Translations under genes and position numbers: made by a program
Assembly (NCBI GenBank): GCA_018889975.1
Contig: CP076546.1
Coordinates: 4,026,001-4,090,000, forward strand
Length of the DNA stretch: 64,000 nucleotides
Origin: Bacillus sp. NP157
Lineage (GTDB): Bacteria > Pseudomonadota > Gammaproteobacteria > Xanthomonadales > Rhodanobacteraceae
Direction of reading: 5' to 3'
Notes under the pieces: model-generated
Database searches by the model: none
Told to the model about the DNA's origin: nothing
Seen by the model: only the letters and a program-made list of their open reading frames with translations
Shown: positions 1 through 9,023 of the stretch, piece after piece
How the letters are laid out: every line of letters begins with the position of its first letter
Position numbering within the stretch: position 1 is the stretch's first letter

Positions 1-92
1 TCAAGGTCATCGAGACGCGTGGCTACGTGGAAGACGGCAAGGTGGCGCACTGGCAGGTGACGATCAAGGTCGGCTTCACCCTCGAGGAATGA
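1..92 (+). CDS. Dodecin, C-terminal part (5' end outside the window)
   Basis: Reading from base 3, the frame gives a 29-residue tail ending in TGA at 90-92. It contains RGYVEDGKVAHWQVTIKVGF, which closely matches the C-terminal strand region of bacterial dodecins (about 70-residue flavin-binding proteins forming dodecamers that buffer FMN/FAD in the cytoplasm). The segment EDGKVAHWQV followed by KVGF is typical of the family. Only the last 40 percent or so is visible, so the start and the N-terminal half cannot be judged. It is followed by an 87-base gap and then by metal-efflux genes to which it has no evident relation. Confidence 0.85.
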   Translation, partial: KVIETRGYVEDGKVAHWQVTIKVGFTLEE

Positions 93-179
93 CCCTCGCG
101 CGGGTGCGCCATGAGTTGATTGGCGCATGACGGCGATGGAATTGTCTAACGCGGCACCCCTCGCCTACCATCGCTGGCG

Positions 180-542
180 ATGACCGCTCCGTCCGCCACG
201 CTGTTTGCTTCCCTGCGCCGCCTTCGCGGTGCATGGCTGCTCGTGGCCGCCGCGCTGGTGATCAAGCTGCTTTCCGGCACGGCTTGCCTGCTGGACGGCG
301 CACGCGTCGCCGCCACGGATGTCGTGCAGGTGATGCAGGCACAGGCGGCCGACGAGGGTGACCCGGGTTGCCTGCTCGACGAGCGTGGCGGTTGCCACTG
401 CGCCTGCGCACATGCGGCCGCGTTGCCTTCGCACATCGCCACCCTGGCCGCCTACCTGCCGGCCCCGGCGCGGCACGCCCACGTTCCCGTGGAGCCCTCG
501 CCACAGGTACCTGGCTCGCCGCTGCGCCCACCGATCGCCTGA
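180..542 (+). CDS. Small Cys/His-rich membrane or exported protein upstream of the metal efflux operon
   Basis: A 120-residue protein of no family I can name with certainty. It has a basic N-terminus, one hydrophobic stretch at about residues 18-36 (signal anchor or signal peptide), and then a Cys/His cluster (CHCACAH at about residues 72-78) followed by more His residues near 84 and 98-100. It lies 67 bases upstream of the outer-membrane component of a metal RND pump on the same strand. Small CzcI- or CopL-like proteins with Cys/His motifs often lead heavy-metal operons, so a periplasmic metal-binding or regulatory role is a reasonable inference. Nothing in the sequence proves it. The ATG at 180 lies in a codon-biased frame; no strong ribosome-binding site is visible. 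Confidence 0.6.
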   Translation: MTAPSATLFASLRRLRGAWLLVAAALVIKLLSGTACLLDGARVAATDVVQVMQAQAADEGDPGCLLDERGGCHCACAHAAALPSHIATLAAYLPAPARHAHVPVEPSPQVPGSPLRPPIA

Positions 543-609
543 GACCACGCCATGGCGCGCCGCTGCCCTTGCAGCGGCGTGGATTGCTTGTGTCCCAGGA
601 GAAACCCCC

Positions 610-1884
610 ATGTTCGCTCGACGTACAGCGCCTCTCGGCGCCCTGTGCGCGTTGCTTGCCGTCCCGGCCATCGCCAGCCAGGCGACCGCCGGCACGTCCT
701 CGTTAGCCGCACCGCCACCTGCCGTGCAGGCGGCCATCCGTGACCTCTGGGCGCGTAGCCCGCGGGTCGAAGCCGCCGATGCCAGCCTTCGCGCCGCGCA
801 GGAGCGCGCCCATGCCGCCGGCCAGCCGGTCTACAACCCTTCGCTCCAGCTGGACGGCGAAAACGCCGACGTCGATCGCCGTACGGTGGGCGCGAGCCTG
901 ACTCTCGACGTCACCGGCAAGCGCGGCGCGCGGGTGGTCGAAAACGCCGCCGCCGTGCGTGGTCGCGAAGCCGTGCTGCGGCGCGAGCGGCGCGACGTCG
1001 CCGCCGAGTGGCTCAAGGCATGGGCCGGCACGACCCTCGCGCGGGACCAGGTCGTGCTTGGCCGCGAGCGCCTCGCCCTGATGCAGCGCTTCGACGCGGA
1101 GGCCGCGCGACGGCTGGAAGCGGGCGACATCAGCGGCCCGGAGCGGGACCTCGCCCGCCTTGCCCTGGGCGAAGCCCACGTGCAGCAGTCCGCGCTGGAT
1201 GCGCAGGCTGCATCCGCGGATGCAGCGCTGGCCGCGCTTGGCAGCGATGTCCGCGAGCCTTTGCCCGCATTGCCGCGCGAGCTGCCACCGTCGATCGACG
1301 CCGTGGTGCCCGTGCCCGAGGCCGAGCGGATCGAGACGGTCGAGGCCCAGGCCGAGCAGGAGCGTAGCGATGCGGCCGTCGTCGTCGCCGACCGTGCCCG
1401 CCGTCCCGATCCGACCGTGAGCCTCACCGGTGGCCAGGTGCGCAGTGGTCCGCGTACCGATCGTGTCGTCGGCGTCAGCGTCTCGATCCCCATCCCCCTG
1501 CGCAACAGCGGGCGACACGACGTGGATGCGGCGCGCGCCGATGCCGATGCCGCGTGGGCGGCGCGTCGTGCCGTGGCGCTTCGCGTCGCTGCGCAATGGC
1601 AAGGAACGCGGGCGACGTACGCGGCACTACGTGCGGCAAGCGAATCGTTCCGCCGCACGCGTGCCGAAGGGCGTGACGCACCCACGTTGCAACTCGACCG
1701 GCTTTGGCAGGCCGGCGAAATCACCACCTCGGATTACCTCGTGCAGGTGAAACAGCACCTCGATACCGCACTCGCCGGCCTCGCCCTGGAAAACCAGGCG
1801 TGGCAGGCGTGGTTCGACTACCTCGCCACGTCGGGCCGCCTCACCGAATGGATCGGCAGCCACGCAAAGGACACCACGCCATGA
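610..1884 (+). CDS. czcC: Outer-membrane channel of a heavy-metal RND efflux pump (CzcC family)
   Basis: A 424-residue TolC-like outer-membrane factor. It begins with a signal peptide (residues 1 to about 23) and contains the duplicated coiled-coil helices typical of outer-membrane efflux proteins (for example residues 45-120 and 220-290, rich in Ala, Arg and Glu). The frame is open upstream to about 358, but ATG 610 is chosen because AGGAG lies 8 bases upstream and a signal peptide follows at once. The stop overlaps the start of the adaptor gene (ATGA at 1881-1884), showing translational coupling. With the next two genes it forms a complete trans-envelope exporter of divalent metal ions. The substrate cannot be fixed from this subunit. 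Confidence 0.88.
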   Translation: MFARRTAPLGALCALLAVPAIASQATAGTSSLAAPPPAVQAAIRDLWARSPRVEAADASLRAAQERAHAAGQPVYNPSLQLDGENADVDRRTVGASLTLDVTGKRGARVVENAAAVRGREAVLRRERRDVAAEWLKAWAGTTLARDQVVLGRERLALMQRFDAEAARRLEAGDISGPERDLARLALGEAHVQQSALDAQAASADAALAALGSDVREPLPALPRELPPSIDAVVPVPEAERIETVEAQAEQERSDAAVVVADRARRPDPTVSLTGGQVRSGPRTDRVVGVSVSIPIPLRNSGRHDVDAARADADAAWAARRAVALRVAAQWQGTRATYAALRAASESFRRTRAEGRDAPTLQLDRLWQAGEITTSDYLVQVKQHLDTALAGLALENQAWQAWFDYLATSGRLTEWIGSHAKDTTP

Positions 1885-2990
1885 CCTTCGTTTCGTATCG
1901 CAAGAAAACCCTGTGCGTCGTCGTCGCCGCGTTGCTGCCATGTCTCGCCGATGCCGCGCCCGTCGAGCCTGCCACGACGACGCATCCGCTGACGCTGGAC
2001 GCCGACGCCATCCGGGAGGCCGGCATCGTGGTCAGCCAGCTCGCCCGTCGGAACATGACCGATGAGCTTCGCGCACCCGGCGAAGTCAAGGCCGATGCGT
2101 ACGCCACCGCGCTGGTCACGCCGCGCGTCGCGTCGCAGGTGGTCGCGCGCAAGGCGGCGCTTGGCGATGAGGTGAAGGCGGGCCAGCCGCTGGTCGTCCT
2201 TTCCAGCGTCGACGTCGCCGAAACGCAGGGCCAGCTCATCGTCGCCAGCCAGGACTGGGCACGCGTCGCTGCGCTGGGACCGCAGGCCGTCTCGGCGCGA
2301 CGCTACAACGAGGCACTCATCCAGCGCGACCAGGCCCGGGCGAAGCTGAAGGCCTATGGCCTGTCCGACGGCCAGCTTGCCGATCTGGTGAAGCGTGGCT
2401 CGCCTGCGGCGGACGGCCGCTTCGCCTTGCTGGCGCCGCAGGCCGGCCGGGTGACGACGGATGACTTCATCGTGGGTGAGCGCGTCGAGCCGGGCCGCGT
2501 CCTGTTTACGCTCGTCGCCGAATCGTCGGTATGGGTCGACGCCCGCCTTGCCCCCGGCGACGCCGCGCAGGTGAAGCGCGACGCCGAGGCCACGGTGCTG
2601 GCGCACGGACGGGAACTCCGCGGCCGCGTGATCCAGCGGTCGCACCAGGCCAGCGAGGCGAGCCGCACGGTCAGCCTGCGCATCCGCGTCGGCAACGAAC
2701 ACGACCTGCTGCATCCCGGCGAACTGGTCGAAGCGCGGATTGCCGTCGGTGCATCGACGGCGACGCTGGCGGTCCCCGCCGAAGCGATCGTCCTGCTGCA
2801 AAACCAGCCGACCGTCTTCGTCCGTGGAGAACGGCCCGGTCAATTCGAACCGGTGGCGATCGACCCGGGTGGCACCCGCGATGGGTGGACGGCGATCAGG
2901 CAGGGGCTGGAGGAAGGCGTGCCCTATGTCAGCAAGGGAGCGTTCGCCTTGAAGGCACGGATCCTCCGTGCGCAGCTGGGAGACGAATGA
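1881..2990 (+). CDS. czcB: Periplasmic adaptor subunit of a heavy-metal RND efflux pump (CzcB family)
   Basis: A 369-residue membrane-fusion protein that bridges the inner-membrane pump and the outer-membrane channel. An N-terminal signal peptide ends near residue 25. A split biotinyl-lipoyl-like domain is visible (RVASQVVARKAALGDEVKAG near 80-100 and FALLAPQAGRVTTDDFIVGE near 180-200), with a helical hairpin between and beta-barrel and membrane-proximal parts at the end. There is no obvious His-rich N-terminal metal-binding extension of the kind seen in Cupriavidus CzcB. The gene overlaps czcC by 4 bases and czcA by 1 base, so the three products are probably made in balanced amounts. Confidence 0.88.
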   Translation: MTFVSYRKKTLCVVVAALLPCLADAAPVEPATTTHPLTLDADAIREAGIVVSQLARRNMTDELRAPGEVKADAYATALVTPRVASQVVARKAALGDEVKAGQPLVVLSSVDVAETQGQLIVASQDWARVAALGPQAVSARRYNEALIQRDQARAKLKAYGLSDGQLADLVKRGSPAADGRFALLAPQAGRVTTDDFIVGERVEPGRVLFTLVAESSVWVDARLAPGDAAQVKRDAEATVLAHGRELRGRVIQRSHQASEASRTVSLRIRVGNEHDLLHPGELVEARIAVGASTATLAVPAEAIVLLQNQPTVFVRGERPGQFEPVAIDPGGTRDGWTAIRQGLEEGVPYVSKGAFALKARILRAQLGDE

Positions 2991-5900
2991 TGCTCACCCG
3001 TATCGTCGCCCTGTCGTTGCAGTACAAGGTGCTGGTGATCATCGGCTTCGTGCTCGTGGCCGCGTTTGGCTACCACGCCGCGCGCACGCTGCCGATCGAT
3101 GCCTTCCCCGACGTCACGCCGGTGCAGGTGAATGTCTACACCGAAGCCGCCGGCCTTGCCGCCGAAGACGTGGAAACCCTGCTCACCACGCCCGTCGAGT
3201 CGTCCCTTGCCGGCCTGCCCGGCGTGCAGGACGTGCGCTCGGTCAGCCTGTTCGGACTGTCTTATGTGTCGGTCTATTTCGACGACGACATGGATATCTA
3301 TTTCGCCCGCCAGCTCGTGAACGAACGGCTGCAACAGGTCGGTGAGCGGCTTCCGGCGGGTTATGGAAAGCCGGAGATGGGACCGAACACATCCGGCCTG
3401 GGCCAGGTGTTCTGGTACACCGTGGAGCGTGCCAGCGACACGGCGGCGGACGCGCCATCCGACATGGACCTGCGTGCACTGCAGGACTGGTCGATCCGGC
3501 TGATCCTGCGTACGGCGCCCGGCGTCGACGACGTGACCTCGTGGGGCGGCCAGCAGAAGCAGTACCAGGTGCGTGTCGATCCGCTTCGGCTGGCCGCGCA
3601 TTCGCTCGGCTTCAGGGACGTGATCGATGCGCTGGCCGCGAACAACGCGCAGGTCGGTGGCAACGTGCTCGACGTCGGCCGCGAGCAATACCTTGTCCGC
3701 GGCCTCGGGCTGGTGGAAAACGCGAAGGACATCGGCAGCATCGTGCTCACGTCCAGCGACGGAACGCCGGTCTACATCCGCGACGTCGCGACGGTGACCG
3801 AGGCCGGCGCGCCGCGCACGGGTGCGGTGACCCGCGATGGCAAGGAAGTGGTGCTGGGGCAGGCGCTCGCCCGCGTCGGCGAGAATGCGCGCAGCGTGGT
3901 CGACGCGGTCAAGGCGAAGCTGGAAACGGTACGAAAGGCGTTACCCAACGGAACGGTCGTCAAGCCCGTCTACGAACGCACCGACCTGGTCAACGCCGCG
4001 GTAGGTACCGCGGTGCGCGCGCTCATCGAGGGCTCGATCCTCGTCGCACTGGTGCTGTTCCTCTTCCTCGGCGAGTTGCGCAGCGCACTGATCGTCGTCG
4101 TGACCCTGCCCCTGGCCATGCTCATCGCGTTCATCTGCATGGGGCAGGCCGGGCTGTCGGCCAACCTGATGTCGCTTGCCGGCCTCGCGATCGGTATCGG
4201 CATGATGGTCGACGGTGCGGTGGTGATGGTGGAGAACGCTTTCAGGATCATGGCCGAGAAGCGTGCCGAAGGCGCGGGCGTCGACCGTTCCGCGGCGGTG
4301 TTGCAGGCGGCACGCGAAGTGGCGGCACCCATGGCCTTCGCGATCCTGATCATCATCGTGGTGTTCCTTCCGTTGCTCAGCCTGCAAGGGCTCGAAGGCA
4401 AGATGTTCAAGCCGATGGCATTCAACATCAGCTTCGCCATGGCCGGCTCATTGGTGCTTGCGCTGACCCTGGTGCCGGTGCTGGCCGCGCTGGTGCTCAA
4501 GCCGAAAGCCGAGAAGGACACGCGCCTGGTTGGCTACCTCAAGCGAGCCTATGCGCGGGTGCTGGGCTGGTCGCTCGCGCATCGCAGGGTCGTGCTCGGT
4601 ATCGCCGCTGCCGCGCTCATCGCGTCGCTCGCGCTGTTCCCGTTCCTCGGCAAGGAGTTCATGCCCAACCTCCGCGAGGGCGCCATCATGTGGCGGATCA
4701 CCTCGATCCCTTCCGCTTCCCTGGACGAGTCGATCGACATCTCGCGGCGCGTCGCCGACCGGATCAAGGCGAAGTTCCCGGAGGTGGACACGACGCTGGC
4801 GATGATCGGGCGCGCCGAGAAAGGCGAGACGGCGGACGTGAACTACATGGAGGTTTACACGCCGTTGAAGCAGGAGGCGCAGTGGCGCCGCGGCCAGACC
4901 CTGGAAAGCATCGAGGAAGCCATGCAGGCCGAACTCGGCGCGCTGCTACCCACGGCCGTGGTCAGTTACACCCAGCCGATCCAGATGCGTATCGAGGAAT
5001 TGATTTCCGGCGTGCGCGCCACGCTCGCGCTGAAGATCTATGGCGATGATCTCGCTCAGCTCGATCGCCTCGCCGCGGCCAGCAAGGCGGTGCTGGCCGG
5101 CGTGCCGGGCGTCGCCGACCTCGCCCTCGAAGCCAACCTGGGCAAGCCACAGGTACGCATCGCGGTGGACCGCGAAGCCCTTGCCCGCTATGGCCTGAAT
5201 GCCCAGGACATCCTCACCGTAGTTCGCAACGGCATCGGCGGCGAGCCCGTCGGCACGCTGCTGGACGGGGTGAAGCGTTTCGACCTGACGGTGCGACTCA
5301 ACGCGGCGAATACGGCCTCGCTGCAGGAACTCGAACGGATACCGCTACGGACGCCGTCCGGTGCACTGGTGCGGCTCGACCAGGTGGCCTCCCTTACCAC
5401 CGCGGAGGGCTACTCGTTCATCCGCCGCGAACAGCTGCAGCGCTACGCCGTGATCCAGATGGACGTGCGCGGCCGCGACATCGATGGCTTCGTCCGCGAC
5501 GCCAACGCGGCCCTGGCGACATCGGTACCGATGCCGACCGGCTACTACAGCGAATGGGGCGGCGCGTTCGAGAACCAGCAACGTGCGCTGGCACGGCTGG
5601 CGATCATCGTGCCGGCAACGATCTTCCTGATCTTCATCCTGCTCTATACCGCCTTCAACTCGACCAGGCATGCCGCGCTGATCCTTGCCAACGTGCCGTT
5701 CGCGACGATCGGCGGGGTCGTCGGCCTGTTCCTCACCGGGCAATACCTGTCGGTGCCCTCCGCGATCGGGTTCATCGCCGTGTTCGGCGTGGCCATGCTC
5801 AACGGTATCGTGCTGGTCAGCTTCCTCAACGAACAGCGCCGTGCGGGCATGGGCGTGCGTGAGGCCGTCTTACGCGGCACGGCGCTGCGACTGCGGCCGG

Positions 5901-6100
5901 TGTTGATGACGGCGAGCGTGGCGATCCTGGGCCTCGTGCCGATGCTGCTCTCCCGCGGTGTCGGCGCCGAGACCCAGCGTCCGCTGGCGACCGTCGTCGT
6001 CGGCGGCCTGGTCACGGCAACCCTGTTGACGCTGGTGCTGTTGCCGGTGCTTTACGACTGGATGGAGGGCAGGAAGGAAGCGGTCAGCCCCCGTTCGTGA
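2990..6100 (+). CDS. czcA: Inner-membrane pump of a heavy-metal RND efflux system (CzcA family, HME-RND)
   Basis: A 1036-residue proton-driven RND transporter with the usual twelve membrane segments and two large periplasmic loops (about residues 35-335 and 555-865). The start DAFPDVTPVQV near residue 40 is typical of metal RND pumps. Two adjacent ATGs (2987 and 2990) are possible. I use 2990 because GGGAG then lies 7 bases upstream and the TM4 charged residues fall at D408 and E415, as in Cupriavidus CzcA. The first of the three TM4 acids of CzcA (D402) is replaced by Gly here (motif GIGMMVDGAVVMVEN), so substrate range may differ from Co/Zn/Cd. The 3' end overlaps the convergent regulator gene by 17 bases. 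Confidence 0.9.
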   Translation: MLTRIVALSLQYKVLVIIGFVLVAAFGYHAARTLPIDAFPDVTPVQVNVYTEAAGLAAEDVETLLTTPVESSLAGLPGVQDVRSVSLFGLSYVSVYFDDDMDIYFARQLVNERLQQVGERLPAGYGKPEMGPNTSGLGQVFWYTVERASDTAADAPSDMDLRALQDWSIRLILRTAPGVDDVTSWGGQQKQYQVRVDPLRLAAHSLGFRDVIDALAANNAQVGGNVLDVGREQYLVRGLGLVENAKDIGSIVLTSSDGTPVYIRDVATVTEAGAPRTGAVTRDGKEVVLGQALARVGENARSVVDAVKAKLETVRKALPNGTVVKPVYERTDLVNAAVGTAVRALIEGSILVALVLFLFLGELRSALIVVVTLPLAMLIAFICMGQAGLSANLMSLAGLAIGIGMMVDGAVVMVENAFRIMAEKRAEGAGVDRSAAVLQAAREVAAPMAFAILIIIVVFLPLLSLQGLEGKMFKPMAFNISFAMAGSLVLALTLVPVLAALVLKPKAEKDTRLVGYLKRAYARVLGWSLAHRRVVLGIAAAALIASLALFPFLGKEFMPNLREGAIMWRITSIPSASLDESIDISRRVADRIKAKFPEVDTTLAMIGRAEKGETADVNYMEVYTPLKQEAQWRRGQTLESIEEAMQAELGALLPTAVVSYTQPIQMRIEELISGVRATLALKIYGDDLAQLDRLAAASKAVLAGVPGVADLALEANLGKPQVRIAVDREALARYGLNAQDILTVVRNGIGGEPVGTLLDGVKRFDLTVRLNAANTASLQELERIPLRTPSGALVRLDQVASLTTAEGYSFIRREQLQRYAVIQMDVRGRDIDGFVRDANAALATSVPMPTGYYSEWGGAFENQQRALARLAIIVPATIFLIFILLYTAFNSTRHAALILANVPFATIGGVVGLFLTGQYLSVPSAIGFIAVFGVAMLNGIVLVSFLNEQRRAGMGVREAVLRGTALRLRPVLMTASVAILGLVPMLLSRGVGAETQRPLATVVVGGLVTATLLTLVLLPVLYDWMEGRKEAVSPRS

Positions 6101-6911
6101 CCTGCGCGAGCACGCGTGCCACCAGTTCCGGCGTGGTGGGGTTGTAGACCATCATCGTGAGGTCCGGGCGGCCGTCGACGGCGAAGGTGGAGAATTCCAG
6201 CTCCATCGTGCCCAGCGTGGGGTGATGCATGCGCTTCATCCCATCGCCATGCCCGGCGATGTCGCTGCTGCGCCAGAGCGTCGCGAACTCCGCGCTGCCC
6301 TGGCACAGCTCTTCCACCAGCGCGTTGATTTCGTCACCGGCGCCGGCGCGCGCGGCGTCGGCGCGAAAGGTGCCGACCACGAAGCGGGCGACGCTCAGCC
6401 AGTCGTCCTGCGCGGCACGGATGCGCTGGCTGGAAAACATCAGGCGAAGGATGTTGCGTTGCTCGCGCGGCAGCGTGGCGTAGTCGGTGAGCACGACGGC
6501 GGCGGCACGATTCCAGGCCACGACGTCCCACGTGGCGGTGCGGACGATGGCGGGGCTGGTCGGCATGGCGTCGAGCACGCGCTGCAGCCGCGGCGTGATG
6601 CCTTCGCTTTCCCGGTAGCGTGGTTGCGGCGGGTGGCCGAGTGCCAGCATGAACATGTGCTCGCGCTCGGTCTCGGTCAGCATCAGGCAGCCGGCGAGGC
6701 GCTCGAGCACGGACGCGGAGGGCGCGCCGCCGCGACCCTGTTCGAGCCAGGTGTACCAGGTCGGGCTGATGTTGGCGCGCTGGGCGACTTCCTCCCGGCG
6801 CAGCCCGGGCGTGCGCCGGCGACCGCCGGTGAAACCGAAGGTGGCCGGGTCGAGCCGGGAGCGGCGGTCGCGCAGGAAGCGACCCAGGGTATGCGGGTTA
6901 TCGGTAGCCAT
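6084..6911 (-). CDS. XRE-family regulator with MmyB-like ligand-binding domain
   Basis: A 275-residue transcription regulator. Residues about 10-80 form a helix-turn-helix of the XRE class (RTPGLRREEVAQRANISPTW is the recognition region characteristic of this subfamily). Residues about 110-270 match the MmyB-like ligand-binding domain, with the WNRAAAVVL and NILRLMF segments. Regulators of this type commonly sit divergently next to a short-chain dehydrogenase gene and control it, which is the arrangement here (101-base divergent gap to the SDR gene at 7013). The natural ligand is unknown. The gene overlaps the 3' end of czcA by 17 bases, a convergent overlap without functional meaning that I can see. 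Confidence 0.88.
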   Translation of the reverse strand: MATDNPHTLGRFLRDRRSRLDPATFGFTGGRRRTPGLRREEVAQRANISPTWYTWLEQGRGGAPSASVLERLAGCLMLTETEREHMFMLALGHPPQPRYRESEGITPRLQRVLDAMPTSPAIVRTATWDVVAWNRAAAVVLTDYATLPREQRNILRLMFSSQRIRAAQDDWLSVARFVVGTFRADAARAGAGDEINALVEELCQGSAEFATLWRSSDIAGHGDGMKRMHHPTLGTMELEFSTFAVDGRPDLTMMVYNPTTPELVARVLAQVTNGG

Positions 6912-6925
6912 GGCCGAAGGGGGTG

Positions 6926-6960
6926 GCGGTTATAACAGGATAACGTCCCTACTTTAACAG
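6926..6960. promoter_or_regulatory. Divergent promoter region with dyad repeats, probable operator of the MmyB-type regulator
   Basis: Between the regulator and the SDR gene lies an AT-richer patch. It holds a 5-bp inverted repeat GTTAT/ATAAC at 6929-6944, a second CCCT/AGGG dyad at 6947-6960, and the heptamer TAACAGG twice. On the minus strand TTAAAG and TATAAC are separated by 17 bases, a plausible sigma-70 promoter for the regulator that would leave a very short leader. Seen: repeats and spacing. Inferred: autoregulation and control of the SDR gene. Confidence 0.45.
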
Positions 6961-7012
6961 GGAGCGGCGTGGGCCAAGACTACACCCTGGCTTCCCCCAC
7001 GGAGTAATCCCC

Positions 7013-7903
7013 ATGCGTATTTTCCTTACCGGCGCCACGGGTTTCATCGGTTCGCGCATCGTCCCCGAGTTGCTCGCGGCCGGCCACCAGGTGCTTGGCA
7101 TGACCCGATCGGAGAGCGGTGCCCGTGCGCTGGCGGCCGCCGGCGCCGAGGCGCACCAGGCGACGCTGGAAGACCTCGACAGCCTGCGCGCGGGTGCCGA
7201 AGGCGTCGACGCCGTGATCCACACCGCCTTCGACCACGACTTCTCGAACTTCGTCGCCAATTGCGAGAAGGACCGTCGTGTCATCGGGGCCCTTGGGTCG
7301 GTGCTGAAAGGCTCCCAACGTCCCTTGCTCATTACCTCGGGCACCGGCCTGGGCATGGGCGCCGACCACCAGCCGGCGCGCGAACAGATCGTCAACCTCG
7401 ACCATCCCAATCCGCGCGTCGCGTCGGAGATGGCCGGCAATGCCTTGCTCGACGCCGGGGTGAACCTGTCCGTGGTGCGGCTACCCCAGGTCCACGATCC
7501 GGTGAAACAGGGCCTGGTGTCGCCCTTCATCGACCAGTCGCGCGCGAAGGGGCTGGTCGCCTACGTAGGCGATGGCAACAACCGCTGGCCCGCCGCGCAC
7601 GTGGACGACGTCGCTCGCCTGTATCGGCTCGCGATCGAGAAAGCCGAAGTGGGTGCGCGCTACCACGCCGTCGACGAGGAAGGTGTCTCGGCCCGCGACA
7701 TCGCCACGGTCGTCGCGGAGGGCCTCGGCCTGCCGCTGCGCTCGATCGCACCGGAAGAGGCCGCGGCGCACTTCGGCTGGCTGTCGATCTTCGCCGCCCT
7801 CGACATGCCCGCGTCCAGCGCCTGGACCCGCGACTACCTGGGCTGGACGCCCACCGGCCCCAGCCTCCTCGAGGACCTGCGCCGGATGGACTACACGGCT
7901 TAG
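7013..7903 (+). CDS. NAD(P)-dependent epimerase/dehydratase-like protein (atypical SDR)
   Basis: A 296-residue Rossmann-fold protein starting with the nucleotide-binding motif TGATGFIG at residues 7-14. The rest follows extended or atypical SDRs (VDAVIHTAF near residue 64, LLITSGTG near 104, and DDVARLYRLAIE near 200). A canonical Tyr-x-x-x-Lys catalytic pair is not evident where expected, which fits the atypical SDR class. It is divergent from the MmyB-type regulator and probably its target. The substrate is unknown; proteins of this subfamily are often annotated only as SDR family oxidoreductase. ATG 7013 is preceded by GGAG 9 bases upstream. Confidence 0.85.
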   Translation: MRIFLTGATGFIGSRIVPELLAAGHQVLGMTRSESGARALAAAGAEAHQATLEDLDSLRAGAEGVDAVIHTAFDHDFSNFVANCEKDRRVIGALGSVLKGSQRPLLITSGTGLGMGADHQPAREQIVNLDHPNPRVASEMAGNALLDAGVNLSVVRLPQVHDPVKQGLVSPFIDQSRAKGLVAYVGDGNNRWPAAHVDDVARLYRLAIEKAEVGARYHAVDEEGVSARDIATVVAEGLGLPLRSIAPEEAAAHFGWLSIFAALDMPASSAWTRDYLGWTPTGPSLLEDLRRMDYTA

Positions 7904-7932
7904 GGCCCGCGACCGACAGCGCATCGCCGGCC

Positions 7933-8922
7933 TTATTTTGCCCCTGCTCCGCCGATCATCCCGAGGCCCGTCATCCATCGCTCTGCGAGGGCGGGCCACT
8001 CGGTGATCGCGTTGTCGGTCTTGCGCAGGCCGAAGGCGTGGCCGCCCTTGGCGTAGAGGTGCATCTCGACCGGGACCTTTGCCTGTTGAAGGGCGAGGTA
8101 GTAGGTGAGCGATTCGCGGATATCGTCGGTGGCGTCGTCTTCGGCCTGGACGATCAGCGTCGGCGGTGCATGCGGGTCGATCTTCACCTGGGGGTCCAGC
8201 GTCAGGCCGGGCTTCGTCCACAGGTGGCCGGGATAGAGTGCGATCGCGAAGTCCGGTCGCACGCTTTGCTTGTCGGCGTCGTCGACCGGCTTGTAGCTAC
8301 GCTTCGCGTGGTTGCTGACATCGGCGACCATGCGTCCCCCCGCCGAGAATCCGACGACGCCGATCTTGTGCGGATCCACGCCCAGCGACGCGGCCTGCTG
8401 GCGTAGCAGGCTGATCGCGCGCTGCGCATCCTGCAGCGCCATCGGCTCGGCCGGATTGCGACGGCAGTTGCACTCGTCGTTCCAGTAGGGCCCGGAGCCC
8501 GGCACGCGGTATTTCACGACGACGCAGGTCATGCCTTTCGCAGTGGCCCAGTCGCAGACTTCCGTGCCTTCGAGATCGATCGCCAGCACGCGATAGCCGC
8601 CACCGGGAAACACCACCAGCGCGGCGCCATTGTTCTTGCCGACGGGCCGGAAGATCGACATCGTCGGTACCGAGACATGCTGGACCATGACGATGCCGCG
8701 CCCGGCGATCTGCCCGGTGCTCGACCCGAATCGTTCGTTGCCGGGATAGGCCGGTGCGGCGATCTTCAGCCCGGCCGGCCAGAGCGGCGTCTGCACGGCG
8801 GGGGCGGCCGGCTGCCATGGCCGGTCCTGCTGATTGACCAGCTTTTCCCCGCCGGTCTCGGCGCTGGCAAAAGCAGGCACGAGCAGCAGCGCGGCTGCGG
8901 CAAGCCAAGTCGATCGCGTCAT
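7933..8922 (-). CDS. Secreted alpha/beta hydrolase (esterase/lipase, acetyl-xylan-esterase-like)
   Basis: A 329-residue exported hydrolase with a signal peptide ending near ASA at residues 19-21. The nucleophile elbow GFSAGG puts the catalytic serine at residue 193. FPGGGY at 105-110 is the oxyanion-hole segment, and Asp 262 or 263 and His 295 (GGHAFG) complete the triad. This arrangement fits the BD-FAE/endo-xylanase-associated esterase group acting on acetylated carbohydrates or small esters, but the substrate is not decided by sequence. The start at 8922 is chosen over an upstream ATG (8973) because GGAAGGGG precedes it and the signal peptide follows directly. Confidence 0.85.
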   Translation of the reverse strand: MTRSTWLAAAALLLVPAFASAETGGEKLVNQQDRPWQPAAPAVQTPLWPAGLKIAAPAYPGNERFGSSTGQIAGRGIVMVQHVSVPTMSIFRPVGKNNGAALVVFPGGGYRVLAIDLEGTEVCDWATAKGMTCVVVKYRVPGSGPYWNDECNCRRNPAEPMALQDAQRAISLLRQQAASLGVDPHKIGVVGFSAGGRMVADVSNHAKRSYKPVDDADKQSVRPDFAIALYPGHLWTKPGLTLDPQVKIDPHAPPTLIVQAEDDATDDIRESLTYYLALQQAKVPVEMHLYAKGGHAFGLRKTDNAITEWPALAERWMTGLGMIGGAGAK

Positions 8923-9023
8923 GATCCGATCCCCTTCCAATGAGCGTCCCACTGTCGTGCAACGACATGGCATTTAGGGGGCGATCGGCCGACACGACGC
9001 TGGCACGCTGCGCCGGTGCCCAT

